Below are positions 28,229 through 36,924 of a stretch of DNA of 53,536 nucleotides, in pieces. The first letter of the stretch is position 1. Each line of letters starts with the position of its first letter. Below the pieces are notes generated by a model that was not told the DNA's origin, ran no database searches, and saw only the letters and a program-made list of their open reading frames with translations. Both the position numbers and the translations under genes were made by a program. The stretch is from Rubrivivax sp. (GTDB lineage Bacteria > Pseudomonadota > Gammaproteobacteria > Burkholderiales > Burkholderiaceae_C): assembly GCA_020720385.1 (NCBI GenBank), contig DYOR01000006.1, positions 1-53,536 on the forward strand, given 5' to 3'.

Positions 28229-28257
28229 ATTCTAACGGGCGTGCGAATACAAGGCAA
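28229..28257 (-). promoter_or_regulatory. Predicted promoter of the ArsR-rhodanese gene
   Basis: On the minus strand TTGCCT (28257-28252) and TAGAAT (28234-28229) are separated by exactly 17 bp, a good sigma-70 match. Transcription would begin around 28222, at or next to the start codon. The pair ATTC and GAAT within this region could be part of a binding site for the ArsR protein itself. Confidence 0.55.
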
Positions 28258-28334
28258 ATTCTGAAGCACAACACCCGTCACATCGTCCGCCTGCGCCGAG
28301 CGGCGAGCACTTGCCTGTGCGCCGCAGCGCCCTG

Positions 28335-29279
28335 TCAGGGCGCGTCCGCCGCAATCGCGTAGGGCAGGTCGGCCAGCGACAGCTCCGGCCCCTGCAGCGA
28401 GCCCAGGTGCAGCGTGCCGCCCTCGAGCGCCGCGATCTTCAGCTCCACGAGCGCCGCATGCCGTGTGCCCAGCGAGCCTGCCAGCACCACCATGCCCGCG
28501 GGCTGGGCGGGGTCGGCGCTGTGGAACACCTCCTGGCCGGGCTGCAAGGGCAGGGGGGCATCGACGATGCAGGCGCGCCGCTTGAGCGTGCCGCGGTACT
28601 GGCTGCGCGCCACCACCTCCTGCCCGGGATAGCAGCCCTTGCGGAAATCGACGCCGCCGACGAGCTCGAAGTTCACCATCTGCGGCACGAACTGTTCCGC
28701 CGTGGCCGAGCCGATGCGTGCCACGCCGCTCTTCACCTCGAGCCAGCGCCAGCCATCGATGGACAGCTCGGGCAGCCCCGGCGGCGGCGTGCCTGCAGCA
28801 AGGTAGCGCGGCACCGCCACGCCAGCGTCGACGGCATCGGGCAGGCGCACCACCTCGGCCGTGGTGCAGGCTTCGAGCTGCCAGGCCGCGCCAGCGGCCG
28901 GCGCGCCCAGCGCCTGCTGCGCCGCTGCGCCCGCCAGGCCCCACAGGGGAAACTCGGCACTCGCGTCGGTGAGCTTGCACCTGGCGCGCAGGACGAACAT
29001 CGACAAACGCTTGAGCACGGCAGGCAGCAGGTCGGCACTGCAGGCGAGCAGCAGATCCTCGGGGCCATGCCGCCAGGCGACGAAGCTCGCCATGAGCCTG
29101 CCCTTGGCCGAGCAGTAGCCTGCCAGGCGCGCCTGCTGCGGCTCGAGGTGCTCGAAGTCCTGCGTCATCTGCCCGTGCAGGAACTTCAGCGCATCGGCGC
29201 CGCCGGCGCGGATCACGCCCCAATCGGCAAGGCGCACGGCGCCCGCGGGGAGGCTCGAAGCGGGGGGGGTCGGGTTCAT
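28335..29279 (-). CDS. ygfZ: YgfZ/GcvT-like folate-binding protein for iron-sulfur cluster maintenance
   Basis: The 314-residue protein resembles the aminomethyltransferase fold and contains the YgfZ signature KGCYPGQEVVARSQYRG, in which the Cys is functionally important. An N-terminal LKFLHGQMTQDF and LAGYCSAKGRLMASF also fit. YgfZ uses tetrahydrofolate to support assembly or repair of some Fe-S enzymes. I use ATG 29279; an in-frame ATG at 29303 would overlap the divergent mltG start. Only 22 bp separate the two start codons, so the promoters must overlap the coding regions. Confidence 0.9.
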   Translation of the reverse strand: MNPTPPASSLPAGAVRLADWGVIRAGGADALKFLHGQMTQDFEHLEPQQARLAGYCSAKGRLMASFVAWRHGPEDLLLACSADLLPAVLKRLSMFVLRARCKLTDASAEFPLWGLAGAAAQQALGAPAAGAAWQLEACTTAEVVRLPDAVDAGVAVPRYLAAGTPPPGLPELSIDGWRWLEVKSGVARIGSATAEQFVPQMVNFELVGGVDFRKGCYPGQEVVARSQYRGTLKRRACIVDAPLPLQPGQEVFHSADPAQPAGMVVLAGSLGTRHAALVELKIAALEGGTLHLGSLQGPELSLADLPYAIAADAP

Positions 29280-29301
29280 CGGCTCATTATCATCAGCCGC
29301 C

Positions 29302-30318
29302 ATGTCGCGTCGCTCGTTGTGGTCTCGCCTGGTATGGCCCGTGCTGGGCACGCTGGCCGTGGCTCTCGCGCTGGCCGCAGGCGGCGCCTGGTGGTGGCTG
29401 GAGCGGCCGCTGCCGCTGGCCGCGGCCAATGCCGAGCTCTCCATCGAGGCCGGCGCCACGCCGCGCGAGATTGCCCAGGCGTGGGTGGATGCCGGCGTGC
29501 AGACCTCGCCGCTGGCCCTTTACGAGTGGTTCCGCTGGTCGGGGCAGGCGCGGCGCATCCGCGCCGGCAGCTACGAGATCGATGCGGGCACATCGCCACG
29601 GCAGCTGCTGGCGAAGATGGTGCAAGGCCGGGAGGCCCTCGAGCAGGTGCGTTTCATCGAGGGCTGGACGCTGCGCCAGCTGCGCGCCGAGCTCACCCGT
29701 GCGCCCGGGCTCGAGCCAACCACGGCCGCGTGGACGCAGGCCGAGCTGATGGCGGCCCTGGGCGCGCCCGGGCAGGCTGCCGAGGGCCGCTTCTTCCCCG
29801 ACACCTACGTCTACAGCCGCGGCGTGAGCGACCTCACCGTGCTCAGGCGCGCCCACCGCGCCATGCAGCAGCGTCTGGCCGCGGCCTGGGCCGCGCGCGC
29901 CACGGACACGCCGTTGCAGAGCGCCGACGAGGCCCTGACCCTGGCTTCCATCGTCGAGAAGGAGACCGGCCAGGCGGCCGACCGTGGCCGCATCGCCGGC
30001 GTCTTCACCAACCGCCTGCGCATCGGCATGCCCCTGCAGACCGACCCGAGCGTGATCTACGGCCTGGGCGCAGCCTTCGACGGCAACCTGCGCAAGCGCG
30101 ACCTGCTCGCCGACACGCCCTACAACACCTACACCCGGGCCGGCTTGCCGCCCACGCCCATCGCCTTGCCCGGCTTGGCTTCGCTGCAGGCGGCCACGCG
30201 GCCCGAGCCGACGCGCTTGCTGTATTTCGTCGCCCGGGGCGACGGCAGCAGCGCCTTCAGCGAGAGTCTGGCCGAACATAATCGGGCGGTGAACAAGCAC
30301 CAGCGCGGCCGCCGGTGA
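29302..30318 (+). CDS. mltG: Endolytic murein transglycosylase MltG
   Basis: The 338-residue protein cuts nascent peptidoglycan strands to set glycan length. A single membrane anchor, [19 protein letters not shown], is followed by a LysM-like region ([15 protein letters not shown]) and the YceG catalytic domain. The catalytic Glu is in [11 protein letters not shown], and [10 protein letters not shown] and [10 protein letters not shown] are family motifs. Its last bases overlap the tmk GTG start (GTGA), making the usual mltG-tmk-holB unit. Confidence 0.95.
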   Translation: MSRRSLWSRLVWPVLGTLAVALALAAGGAWWWLERPLPLAAANAELSIEAGATPREIAQAWVDAGVQTSPLALYEWFRWSGQARRIRAGSYEIDAGTSPRQLLAKMVQGREALEQVRFIEGWTLRQLRAELTRAPGLEPTTAAWTQAELMAALGAPGQAAEGRFFPDTYVYSRGVSDLTVLRRAHRAMQQRLAAAWAARATDTPLQSADEALTLASIVEKETGQAADRGRIAGVFTNRLRIGMPLQTDPSVIYGLGAAFDGNLRKRDLLADTPYNTYTRAGLPPTPIALPGLASLQAATRPEPTRLLYFVARGDGSSAFSESLAEHNRAVNKHQRGRR

Positions 30319-30932
30319 AGCCGGGCCGCTTCATCACCTTCGAGGGCATCGACGGCGCGGGCAAGAGCTCGCACCTCGACGCCATGGCCGCGTGGGCGCG
30401 CGAGCGCGGGCACGACGTGGTGCTCACGCGCGAGCCCGGCGGCACCGCATTGGCCGAGCGCTTGCGCGAGCTGGTGCTGCACGCGCCCATGGACGCGCTC
30501 ACCGAGGCGCTGCTCGTCTTCGCGGCGCGGCGCGACCACCTCGTGCAGCTCATCGAACCGGCGCTGGCGCGCGGCTCGCTGGTGCTGTGCGACCGTTTCA
30601 CCGACGCCAGCTTTGCCTACCAGGGTGGCGGCCGCGGGTTCAGCCTGGAGGTGTTGGGCCGACTCGAGGACTGGGTGCAGCAAGGCCGGCAACCCGATCT
30701 CACCCTGTGGTTCGACCTGCCCGCCGCGACCGCCGCGCAGCGCCGGGGCGCCGTGCGCGCGCCGGACCGATTCGAGGCACAGGACCTGGCGTTCTTCGAG
30801 CGCGTCAGCGCCGGCTATGCGCAGCGGGCCAGCGCCGCCCCGGAGCGCTTCGCCCGGCTGCACGCCCAAGGTGAACGGCCCGCCGTGTGGGCCGAGATTC
30901 AGGATGTCATGCGGACGTTGGCATGGTGGTAG
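30315..30932 (+). CDS. tmk: Thymidylate kinase
   Basis: It phosphorylates dTMP to dTDP with ATP. The 205-residue protein starts at GTG 30315 inside the mltG stop region. The P-loop is [11 protein letters not shown], the DR(Y/F) segment is [18 protein letters not shown], and the LTREPGGT motif contacts dTMP. The holB frame begins 10 bp before the tmk stop. Confidence 0.96.
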   Translation: MKPGRFITFEGIDGAGKSSHLDAMAAWARERGHDVVLTREPGGTALAERLRELVLHAPMDALTEALLVFAARRDHLVQLIEPALARGSLVLCDRFTDASFAYQGGGRGFSLEVLGRLEDWVQQGRQPDLTLWFDLPAATAAQRRGAVRAPDRFEAQDLAFFERVSAGYAQRASAAPERFARLHAQGERPAVWAEIQDVMRTLAWW

Positions 30933-31954
30933 GCGAAGAGGGCCTGGCGACGTTGCCCTGGCTCGCCTCGCCGCTGGCGGAGGCGCTGGCCACGCAGCGC
31001 GGCCACGCCTTGCTCGTGCACGCGGCGCAGGGCAACGGGGCGCTGCCCTTCGCCCTGGCCCTGGCCCAGGGCTGGCTTTGCGAGGCCGGTGAAGCTGCGC
31101 GCCCTTGCGGCCGCTGTGGCAGCTGCCGCCAGATGCAGGCGCGCGTGCACCCGGACCTTCTGGTGCTGCTGCCCGAGGTGCAGCGTCGCGCCCATGGCTG
31201 GCCCCTGGCCGACGACAGGCTTGAGGACGAGGACGGCAAGCGCAAACCCAGCCGGCAGATACGCATCGACGAGGTCCGTGGGCTGATCGACTGGGCCACC
31301 CGCACCAGCGGCCGCGGCCGCGGCAAGGTGGCCGTGCTGCATCCGGCGCAGACGCTCAACGTGCAGGCGGCCAGCGCGCTGCTCAAGACGCTGGAGGAGC
31401 CACCCGCCGGCACCCGCCTCATCCTCACCACGGCCGACCCGGCCCTGCTGTTGCCCACCGTGCGCAGCCGCTGTCAGCATCTGCGGCTGGCCGAGCCGTC
31501 GCCCGCCGTGGCCACCGCCTGGCTCGAAGGGCAGGGCGTGGCCCAGCCGCAGGTCTTGCTCGCGGCCACGTCCGGGCGCCCGCTGGATGCGCTGGCCCTG
31601 GTGCGCGCCGGCATCAGCCACGAAACCTGGGCCGCGCTGCCCGCTGCCGTGATGCGCGGTCACGCCGTGGCCTTCAACGGCTGGCCGGTGCCGCTGGCGC
31701 TCGATGCGTTGCACAAGCTGTGCCACGACGCCCTCCTGCGCGCCGCCGGCGGCGCGGCCAGGTACTTCCCGCAGGCCAGCGTGCCGGCCCACGGCCGGCT
31801 GGACGCGCTCGGCGCGTGGTCGCGCGAACTCGACCGCGTGGCGCGGCACGATGAACACCCCTGGAACGAAGGCCTGCTGCTGGAGGCCCTCGTGAAGCTT
31901 GGCGCGCAGGCGCTGGTGCCCATGCCCTCTTCCACCCCCTCTTCCACCCCCTGA
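30923..31954 (+). CDS. holB: DNA polymerase III subunit delta'
   Basis: The 343-residue clamp loader subunit has the AAA+ N-terminal domain beginning [29 protein letters not shown] (degenerate P-loop, as expected for delta'). The zinc-binding cysteines are in [18 protein letters not shown], and sensor motifs include [18 protein letters not shown] and SRCQHLRL. The start ATG 30923 overlaps the tmk end. The C-terminus contains a 12-bp tandem duplication (31927-31950) that encodes a short Pro-Ser-Thr repeat. Confidence 0.93.
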   Translation: MVVGEEGLATLPWLASPLAEALATQRGHALLVHAAQGNGALPFALALAQGWLCEAGEAARPCGRCGSCRQMQARVHPDLLVLLPEVQRRAHGWPLADDRLEDEDGKRKPSRQIRIDEVRGLIDWATRTSGRGRGKVAVLHPAQTLNVQAASALLKTLEEPPAGTRLILTTADPALLLPTVRSRCQHLRLAEPSPAVATAWLEGQGVAQPQVLLAATSGRPLDALALVRAGISHETWAALPAAVMRGHAVAFNGWPVPLALDALHKLCHDALLRAAGGAARYFPQASVPAHGRLDALGAWSRELDRVARHDEHPWNEGLLLEALVKLGAQALVPMPSSTPSSTP

Positions 31955-31984
31955 TCCGGGCAAGGGTTGGATACACTGCCGAAC

Positions 31985-32392
31985 ATGAACGATCGCGTCC
32001 CCACCCGCAGCGCGAGCCTTGGCCCTCCGGTGGTGCCGGGCCAGGGTGCGGCGGCGCGGCCGAGCGTGATCCAGCTCGTCTTCCGCGAGAAAGGTGCGCT
32101 GTACGCCGCCTACATGCCGCTGCTCACCGATGGCGGCCTGTTCGTGCCCACCACGCGCGAGTACCGGCTGGGCGAGGACATGTACCTGCTGCTTTCGTTG
32201 CCCGACGACCCACAGCGCTTTCCCGTCGCCGGCAAGGTCGCCTGGATCACGCCGGCGAATGCCTCCGGTGGGCGCACACAGGGCGTGGGCGTGCGCTTCC
32301 CCAACGACGACAAGTCGCGTCAGCTGAAGATCAAGATCGAGGAACTGCTGGGCACGAGCATCTCGTCGGCCAAGCCCACGCAAACTCTCTGA
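31985..32392 (+). CDS. pilZ: PilZ domain protein
   Basis: The 135-residue protein matches the type IV pilus PilZ group: SVIQLVFREKGALYAAYMPLLTDGGLFVPTT, then LLLSLPDDPQRFPVAGKVAWITP and GVGVRFP. The RxxxR motif needed for cyclic-di-GMP binding in other PilZ domains is not obvious, as in type IV pilus PilZ itself, so its role is probably through protein contacts in pilus assembly. It is in the conserved holB-pilZ-tatD order. Confidence 0.9.
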   Translation: MNDRVPTRSASLGPPVVPGQGAAARPSVIQLVFREKGALYAAYMPLLTDGGLFVPTTREYRLGEDMYLLLSLPDDPQRFPVAGKVAWITPANASGGRTQGVGVRFPNDDKSRQLKIKIEELLGTSISSAKPTQTL

Positions 32393-32415
32393 ACGGCTGG
32401 CGCCGGCGAGCGCGC

Positions 32416-33219
32416 ATGTACGTCGATTCGCACTGCCACCTGAGTTTTCCCGAACTTCACGCGCGCGTGGACGAGGTCCGGCGCGAGATGGCTGCCGCAC
32501 GGGTGGACCGCGCCCTGTGCATCTGCACGACGCTGGAAGAATTCCCACGCGTGCATGCCTTGGCCACGGCGTACGACAACTTCTGGTGCAGCGTGGGCGT
32601 GCACCCGGACAACGAAGGCGTGCAAGAACCGTCCCTGGGCGACCTGCTGACCCGCGCCGCCCTGCCGCGCGTGGTGGCGCTGGGCGAGACCGGACTCGAC
32701 TACTACCGGCTGGGCGGCCGCAGCATCCAGGACATGGCCTGGCAGCGCGAGCGATTCGGCGTGCACATCCGCGCCGCCCGCGCCACTGGCTTGCCGCTGG
32801 TGGTGCACACCCGCAGCGCCAGCGCCGACACCCTGGCCGTGTTGCGCGACGAAGGGCAGGGGGCCGTGCGCGGTGTCTTTCACTGCTTCACCGAAACCAT
32901 GGCCGTGGCGCAGGCCGCGCTGGAGATGGGTTTCCACATCTCGTTTTCGGGCATCCTCACTTTCCGCAATGCGGGCGAGTTGCGCGAAGTCGCCCGTGCC
33001 GTGCCCCTGGAGCGCTGCCTCATCGAGACGGACAGCCCGTACCTCGCCCCGGCGCCGCATCGCGGCAAGACCAACCAGCCCGCCTGGGTGCGCTTCGTCG
33101 CCGAACAGCTGGCCCAGATCAAGGGGCTTCCCGTGGCCGAGGTGGCGCGCGCGACGAGCGCCAATTTCGAGCGCCTGTTCGGCCTGTCACGACCTGCCGA
33201 GGTTGACGAATCGACATGA
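32416..33219 (+). CDS. TatD-family metal-dependent hydrolase (YcfH type)
   Basis: The 267-residue TIM-barrel hydrolase has the metal ligands in VDSHCHLSF, the ALGETGLDYYR motif, LVVHTRSA, GVFHCFTE and LIETDSPYLAP. These proteins are 3'-5' nucleases or deoxyribonucleases acting in DNA or RNA turnover. It starts 23 bp after pilZ and its stop overlaps the ankyrin gene start (ATGA). Confidence 0.93.
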   Translation: MYVDSHCHLSFPELHARVDEVRREMAAARVDRALCICTTLEEFPRVHALATAYDNFWCSVGVHPDNEGVQEPSLGDLLTRAALPRVVALGETGLDYYRLGGRSIQDMAWQRERFGVHIRAARATGLPLVVHTRSASADTLAVLRDEGQGAVRGVFHCFTETMAVAQAALEMGFHISFSGILTFRNAGELREVARAVPLERCLIETDSPYLAPAPHRGKTNQPAWVRFVAEQLAQIKGLPVAEVARATSANFERLFGLSRPAEVDEST

Positions 33220-33851
33220 TAAAACGCTTTAAAACTGTCGTCTATCTACTTGTCGCGATTGCGTTTAATTCTGCGTTTGCAGATTCTCTGGTGGATTTCT
33301 TCCGTGCCGTCAACGTCGACGACGTCGCCACCGTCAGCGGTTTGCTCGAGCGCGGAGTGGACCCCAATGCGCCCGATGAAAAGGGACAGGTGGCGATGTT
33401 TCTGGCCCTGCGGGATGGATCGCCCCGGGTCATCGAGGCCTTGCTTGCCCACCCCAAGCTGAAGATCGACGCCGCCAATGCCAGCGACGAAACCCCGCTG
33501 ATGATGGCCGCGCTGCGCGGCCAGCTGGAGTGGGCGGGGCGCCTGCTGGACCGTGGAGCGCGCGTCAACCGGCCAGGTTGGGCGCCCTTGCACTATGCCG
33601 CTGCCGGACCCGAGCCCCGGGTGGTGAACCTGCTGCTCGATCGCGGCGCCGATGTGCAGGCCGCGTCGCCGAACCAGACCACGCCGCTGATGATGGCGGC
33701 CCGCTATGGGGACGAGCTCTCCGTCGACCTCCTGCTGGCCCACCATGCCGATGTGCGCACGCGCAATGCGCTGGGGCTGAACGCCGCGGATTTCGCCCGC
33801 CTGGGCGGCCGCGCGGGCCTCGCAGCACGCCTGGAGGCAGCCGCCCGCTGA
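33216..33851 (+). CDS. Exported ankyrin repeat protein
   Basis: The 211-residue protein has a signal peptide (VVYLLVAIAFNSAFADS) and about four ankyrin repeats; examples are ASDETPLMMAALRGQLEWAGRLLDRGARV and PNQTTPLMMAARYGDELSVDLLLAHHADV. The first codons are AT-rich compared with their surroundings. Ankyrin repeats mediate protein contacts; a periplasmic role is likely but the partner is unknown. Such a gene behind tatD is, to my recollection, common in related Burkholderiales. Confidence 0.88.
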   Translation: MIKRFKTVVYLLVAIAFNSAFADSLVDFFRAVNVDDVATVSGLLERGVDPNAPDEKGQVAMFLALRDGSPRVIEALLAHPKLKIDAANASDETPLMMAALRGQLEWAGRLLDRGARVNRPGWAPLHYAAAGPEPRVVNLLLDRGADVQAASPNQTTPLMMAARYGDELSVDLLLAHHADVRTRNALGLNAADFARLGGRAGLAARLEAAAR

Positions 33852-33980
33852 GCCCGGCGACGCGGTCTTGTCAGAAGTCGCCCGACAGCGCGTTTGGCGC
33901 TGCGCCGACTCGGCAAGGCCAAGATGGATGCTTAGAGTGGCGACATGGGCTGTCGTGATCACGGCTCGAGGAGATTCGAG

Positions 33981-34205
33981 ATGCCCCAGCACGCTTCGCC
34001 GCGCAATCCGTTCATGCTGATGCTCAACCCGGAGGTGGTCCTGGCTGCCATCGAGAAGTCCGAGCGCCTCGGCAAGCTGAACCGACACCTTTGCCGCCCC
34101 CTGGATCGCGTGGCTGGCGCGCCGACCCTGCCCGGCGACGAGGCCGACGGCCTGGGCGAGGGCGAGTCGGAGCGGGCCATGGGCATGCCGACCTCCGTAC
34201 CCTGA
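33981..34205 (+). CDS. Small conserved-looking hypothetical protein
   Basis: The 74-residue product starts at ATG 33981, eight bases behind a good ribosome binding site (gaggag). Its beginning, MPQHASPRNPFMLMLNPEVV, continues LAAIEKSERLGKLNRHLCRPLDRV and reads as a genuine amphipathic protein. The C-terminal 25 residues are low-complexity and acidic. I believe similar short proteins occur in Burkholderiales but I know no function. No membrane or signal segment is visible. Confidence 0.65.
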   Translation: MPQHASPRNPFMLMLNPEVVLAAIEKSERLGKLNRHLCRPLDRVAGAPTLPGDEADGLGEGESERAMGMPTSVP

Positions 34206-34522
34206 GCTTTTCTCGACACGGGTGAGCGGCGCCACCCGGCCCTCGATCGGCGCTTGCTGAGCGACGTCGCGGGCTGGCTTCTGTTTTCATGCACCGCGCG
34301 GGTCGGGGCGCGCACTGGTTTGCGCTAGCTCAAGCCCCGGTGGCGAGGCGGTCCTTTGGGTGCCGGAGCGTCCGGCTTGGGCGACAATGCGCCACTTTGC
34401 GTCGCCCGAGGTGGCGCATGTGCTGCGGCAGGGCGCAGCAGCCGGTGCCCGCAGGGTGCGGGCCGCTGCGCCCACCCAGCGAGCTCCGAGCCCCGAACCG
34501 CTTTCGTCCAGCCCCCTTTTCC
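34206..34522. other. Leader region of the ccm operon without a gene
   Basis: This 317-bp stretch between the small protein gene and ccmA has no convincing reading frame. Its right part contains two strong hairpins (34387-34473) listed separately. A -10-like GACAAT at 34383-34388 may be the ccm promoter; no good -35 box is evident. Confidence 0.55.
34387..34473 (+). promoter_or_regulatory. Two tandem hairpins ahead of ccmA
   Basis: ATGCGCCAC (34387-34395) pairs perfectly with GTGGCGCAT (34411-34419). Next, GGGCGCAGC (34431-34439) pairs with GCTGCGCCC (34465-34473), and inside it GCCCGCA (34447-34453) pairs with TGCGGGC (34457-34463), giving a long two-part stem. No T-run follows, so these are not simple terminators. 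They end about 50 bases before the ccmA start and could form a structured leader or a protein-binding site. Confidence 0.55.
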
Positions 34523-35215
34523 GTGCACGACCCCGCCGCCTCCGACAGCCCCGCCGCGCCCGCCGCCAGCGCCGCCCCCGTGCTGGGCGCGTCGGTGCTG
34601 AGTGGGCAGCGCGGCGAGCGCGCGCTGTTTCAGGGTTTGGATCTGCAGTTGCAACCCGGTCAGGTGGTGTGGCTGCGTGGCCGCAACGGCCGTGGCAAGA
34701 CCACCCTGCTGCGCATCATGGCTGGCCTGAGCAGCCCGGCGCAGGGCGCGGTGCTGTACGACGGCGTGGAGCTGCCCAGGCTGGGCGCCGATTGGCGCAG
34801 CCGGCTCATCTACATCGCCCACGCCAGCGCGCTGAAAGAAGACCTCACGGTGGCCGAGTGCCTGCACTTCAGCGCCGCGCTGCAGGGCCGCCGCCACAGC
34901 GATGCCGACATCGTGGCAGCGCTCTCGCGTTGGAGCATCGGCGGCTTGCGGCGGGCGCCGGTGCGCACGCTCAGCCAGGGCCAGCGCCGGCGCACCGCGC
35001 TGGCACGGCTGGCGCTGCCGCATCCGACCTCGGTGTGGCTGCTCGACGAGCCCTTCGACGCGCTCGACGACGAAGGCGTGGCCACGCTGTGCCAGTTGCT
35101 GGGCGAGCAGTCGCGCCGCGGCGGCACCGTGCTGCTCACCAGCCACCAGGCGGTGCCGCTGCGTGACCCGGTGCCGCTGACGCTGGATCTCGACCGCCAT
35201 GCGATCGCTGCATGA
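34523..35215 (+). CDS. ccmA: Heme exporter ATP-binding protein CcmA
   Basis: The 230-residue ATPase works with CcmB to release holo-CcmE from CcmC in cytochrome c maturation. Walker A is LRGRNGRGKTTLLR, the signature is LSQGQRRRTALARL and Walker B is VWLLDEPFDALD. The start is probably GTG 34523, although similarity begins about 20 residues later, so a start nearer 34580 is possible. CcmA opens the operon that continues to ccmI. Confidence 0.92.
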   Translation: MHDPAASDSPAAPAASAAPVLGASVLSGQRGERALFQGLDLQLQPGQVVWLRGRNGRGKTTLLRIMAGLSSPAQGAVLYDGVELPRLGADWRSRLIYIAHASALKEDLTVAECLHFSAALQGRRHSDADIVAALSRWSIGGLRRAPVRTLSQGQRRRTALARLALPHPTSVWLLDEPFDALDDEGVATLCQLLGEQSRRGGTVLLTSHQAVPLRDPVPLTLDLDRHAIAA

Positions 35216-35244
35216 GCAAACGTCACTTGGTTACTTTGCTCATC

Positions 35245-35258
35245 CCCCCCGCGGGGGG
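35245..35258. repeat. GC-only palindrome in the ccmA-ccmB gap
   Basis: CCCCCCGCGGGGGG is a perfect palindrome within the 76-bp gap, followed by the structured ggttgggcgcagcccggccc. Blocks of this kind resemble short dispersed intergenic repeats that I recall from GC-rich Burkholderiales. It could slow ribosomes or polymerase between the two genes. Confidence 0.45.
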
Positions 35259-35291
35259 CGGGTTGGGCGCAGCCCGGCCCTGGGGGCGCTA

Positions 35292-35960
35292 GTGAGGGCC
35301 TTGTTCCTGGCCATCCTGCTGCGCGACCTGCGTCTGGCCGCGCGGCGGCGCATCGACGCGCTGCTGCCGCTGGTATTCTTCGTCGTCGCGCTGAGCCTGT
35401 TTCCGCTGGGTGTGGGGCCCGAGCCGCAGACGCTGCGCCATATCGCGCCCGGTGTCGTCTGGGTCTGCGCGCTGCTGGCCACCATGCTTTCGGTGCAGCA
35501 GCTGTACCAGGGCGATCAGTCCGACGGCTCGCTCGAGCAGATGCTGTTGTCGCCGCAGCCGGCCATCGTGGTGGCTGCGGCCAAGGCCAGCGCGCATTGG
35601 CTGCTGAATGGGGCGCCGCTGGTCGTGGTGGCGCCGCTCGCGGGTGTGTTCTTCGACCTGTCGGGGCCTGCACTGAGCGCCTTGATCATGGGGCTGCTGC
35701 TGGGCACGCCGGTTCTCAGCCTGCTCGGTGGCCTGGGTGCGGCGCTGACGCTGGGTTTGCGCAGCGCCGGCATGCTGCTCATCCTGATCGTGGTGCCGCT
35801 GACCATGCCGGTGCTGATCTTCGGCGCCGGCGCGGTAGGGGCGGTGGAAGCCGGCCTTTCAGCGGCCGGCCACTATTCGCTGTTGGGCGCGCTGCTGCTG
35901 GGCACCGCGCTGAGCGTGCCGCTGGCCACGGCCGCCGCGCTGCGCATTTCCAGTCAATGA
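35292..35960 (+). CDS. ccmB: Heme exporter membrane protein CcmB
   Basis: The 222-residue inner membrane protein has six helices and the family start LFLAILLRDLRLAARRRIDALLPLVFF. The frame is open from 35199, but family similarity starts at GTG 35292. Segments QQLYQGDQSDGSLEQMLLSP and TPVLSLLGGLGAALTLGLR are typical of CcmB. It pairs with CcmA. Confidence 0.92.
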   Translation: MRALFLAILLRDLRLAARRRIDALLPLVFFVVALSLFPLGVGPEPQTLRHIAPGVVWVCALLATMLSVQQLYQGDQSDGSLEQMLLSPQPAIVVAAAKASAHWLLNGAPLVVVAPLAGVFFDLSGPALSALIMGLLLGTPVLSLLGGLGAALTLGLRSAGMLLILIVVPLTMPVLIFGAGAVGAVEAGLSAAGHYSLLGALLLGTALSVPLATAAALRISSQ

Positions 35961-35990
35961 GCCCGCCTGGCCGCCGGCGCTGAAGAGCCC

Positions 35991-36743
35991 ATGTCCGACA
36001 AGATTCGCTGGTACACCTTCTCTGCGCCGTCGCGCTTTTATGCACTCAGCGGCCGGCTCATTCCGTGGCTGTGGGCGCTGACCGTGCTGTTCACCGCAGC
36101 CGGCCTGTACGTCGGCTTGCTGCTGGCGCCCACCGATGCCACCCAGCGCGATGCCTACCGCATCATCTTCATCCACGTGCCATCGGCCTGGATGTCGATG
36201 GTCTTGTACCTGGTGATGGCTTTCTGGGCCGCCATCGGCTGGGCCTTCAAGGCGCGCATGGCCTCGATGATGGCGCGTGCCATCGCGCCAACCGGCGCCA
36301 TGTTCACCTTCGTGGCGCTGTGGAGCGGTGCCATCTGGGGCAAGCCGACCTGGGGCACCTGGTGGGTGTGGGACGCACGGCTGACTTCGGAACTCATCCT
36401 GCTGTTCTTGTATCTAGGCTATATCGCGCTGGTGGAAGCCATCGACGACATCCGCCGCGCCGACCAGGCCGGCGCGCTGTTGGCGGTGGTGGGCGCGGTC
36501 AACGTGCCGATCATCTATTTCTCGGTCAAATGGTGGAACACCCTGCATCAGGGCGCCAGCGTCAGCGTGACCTCGGCACCCAAGATGGCCAGCATCATGC
36601 TCAGCGGCATGCTGCTGATGACATTCGCCTGCTGGGCGTATGCCTTTGCGGTGGTGTTCATGCGCACCCGCGCCATCATCATCGAACGTGAACGCGGCAC
36701 GGCCTGGGTGGCATCACTGCTCACCGGTGCCAAAGGAGTTTGA
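35991..36743 (+). CDS. ccmC: Heme handling protein CcmC
   Basis: The 250-residue protein loads heme onto CcmE. It has six membrane helices and the tryptophan-rich periplasmic motif WGTWWVWDARLTSELIL that contacts heme. The two conserved His are in IFIHVPSAW and NTLHQGAS. The stop at 36743 is followed at once by the ccmD ribosome binding region. Confidence 0.96.
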   Translation: MSDKIRWYTFSAPSRFYALSGRLIPWLWALTVLFTAAGLYVGLLLAPTDATQRDAYRIIFIHVPSAWMSMVLYLVMAFWAAIGWAFKARMASMMARAIAPTGAMFTFVALWSGAIWGKPTWGTWWVWDARLTSELILLFLYLGYIALVEAIDDIRRADQAGALLAVVGAVNVPIIYFSVKWWNTLHQGASVSVTSAPKMASIMLSGMLLMTFACWAYAFAVVFMRTRAIIIERERGTAWVASLLTGAKGV

Positions 36744-36744
36744 G

Positions 36745-36924
36745 TTGTACTGGAGTAGTGCGGCGGAGTTTTTCGCCATGGGGGGCTACGGCCTGTATGT
36801 GTGGGGATCGTTCGGCGTGACTGCCGCACTGATGCTCGTTGAACCCGTGCTCGCGGCGCGGCGCCATCGCAAGGCGTTGCAGGCTGCCGCTGTGGCACAA
36901 GACTGGAAGGAAGCAGCCCGATGA
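36745..36924 (+). CDS. ccmD: Heme exporter subunit CcmD
   Basis: The 59-residue protein helps release holo-CcmE from the CcmABC complex. I infer a TTG start at 36745: aaaggag lies just upstream, and the product then begins [21 protein letters not shown], the normal CcmD beginning, with one helix and a basic tail (AARRHRKAL). The gap to the ccmC stop is one base, and the end overlaps ccmE by 4 bp. Confidence 0.87.
   Translation: MYWSSAAEFFAMGGYGLYVWGSFGVTAALMLVEPVLAARRHRKALQAAAVAQDWKEAAR

Noticed and set aside
31927-31950. Tandem 12-bp duplication at the end of holB
   Set aside because: A simple two-copy coding repeat that only adds a Pro-Ser-Thr tail; no sign of a larger array.
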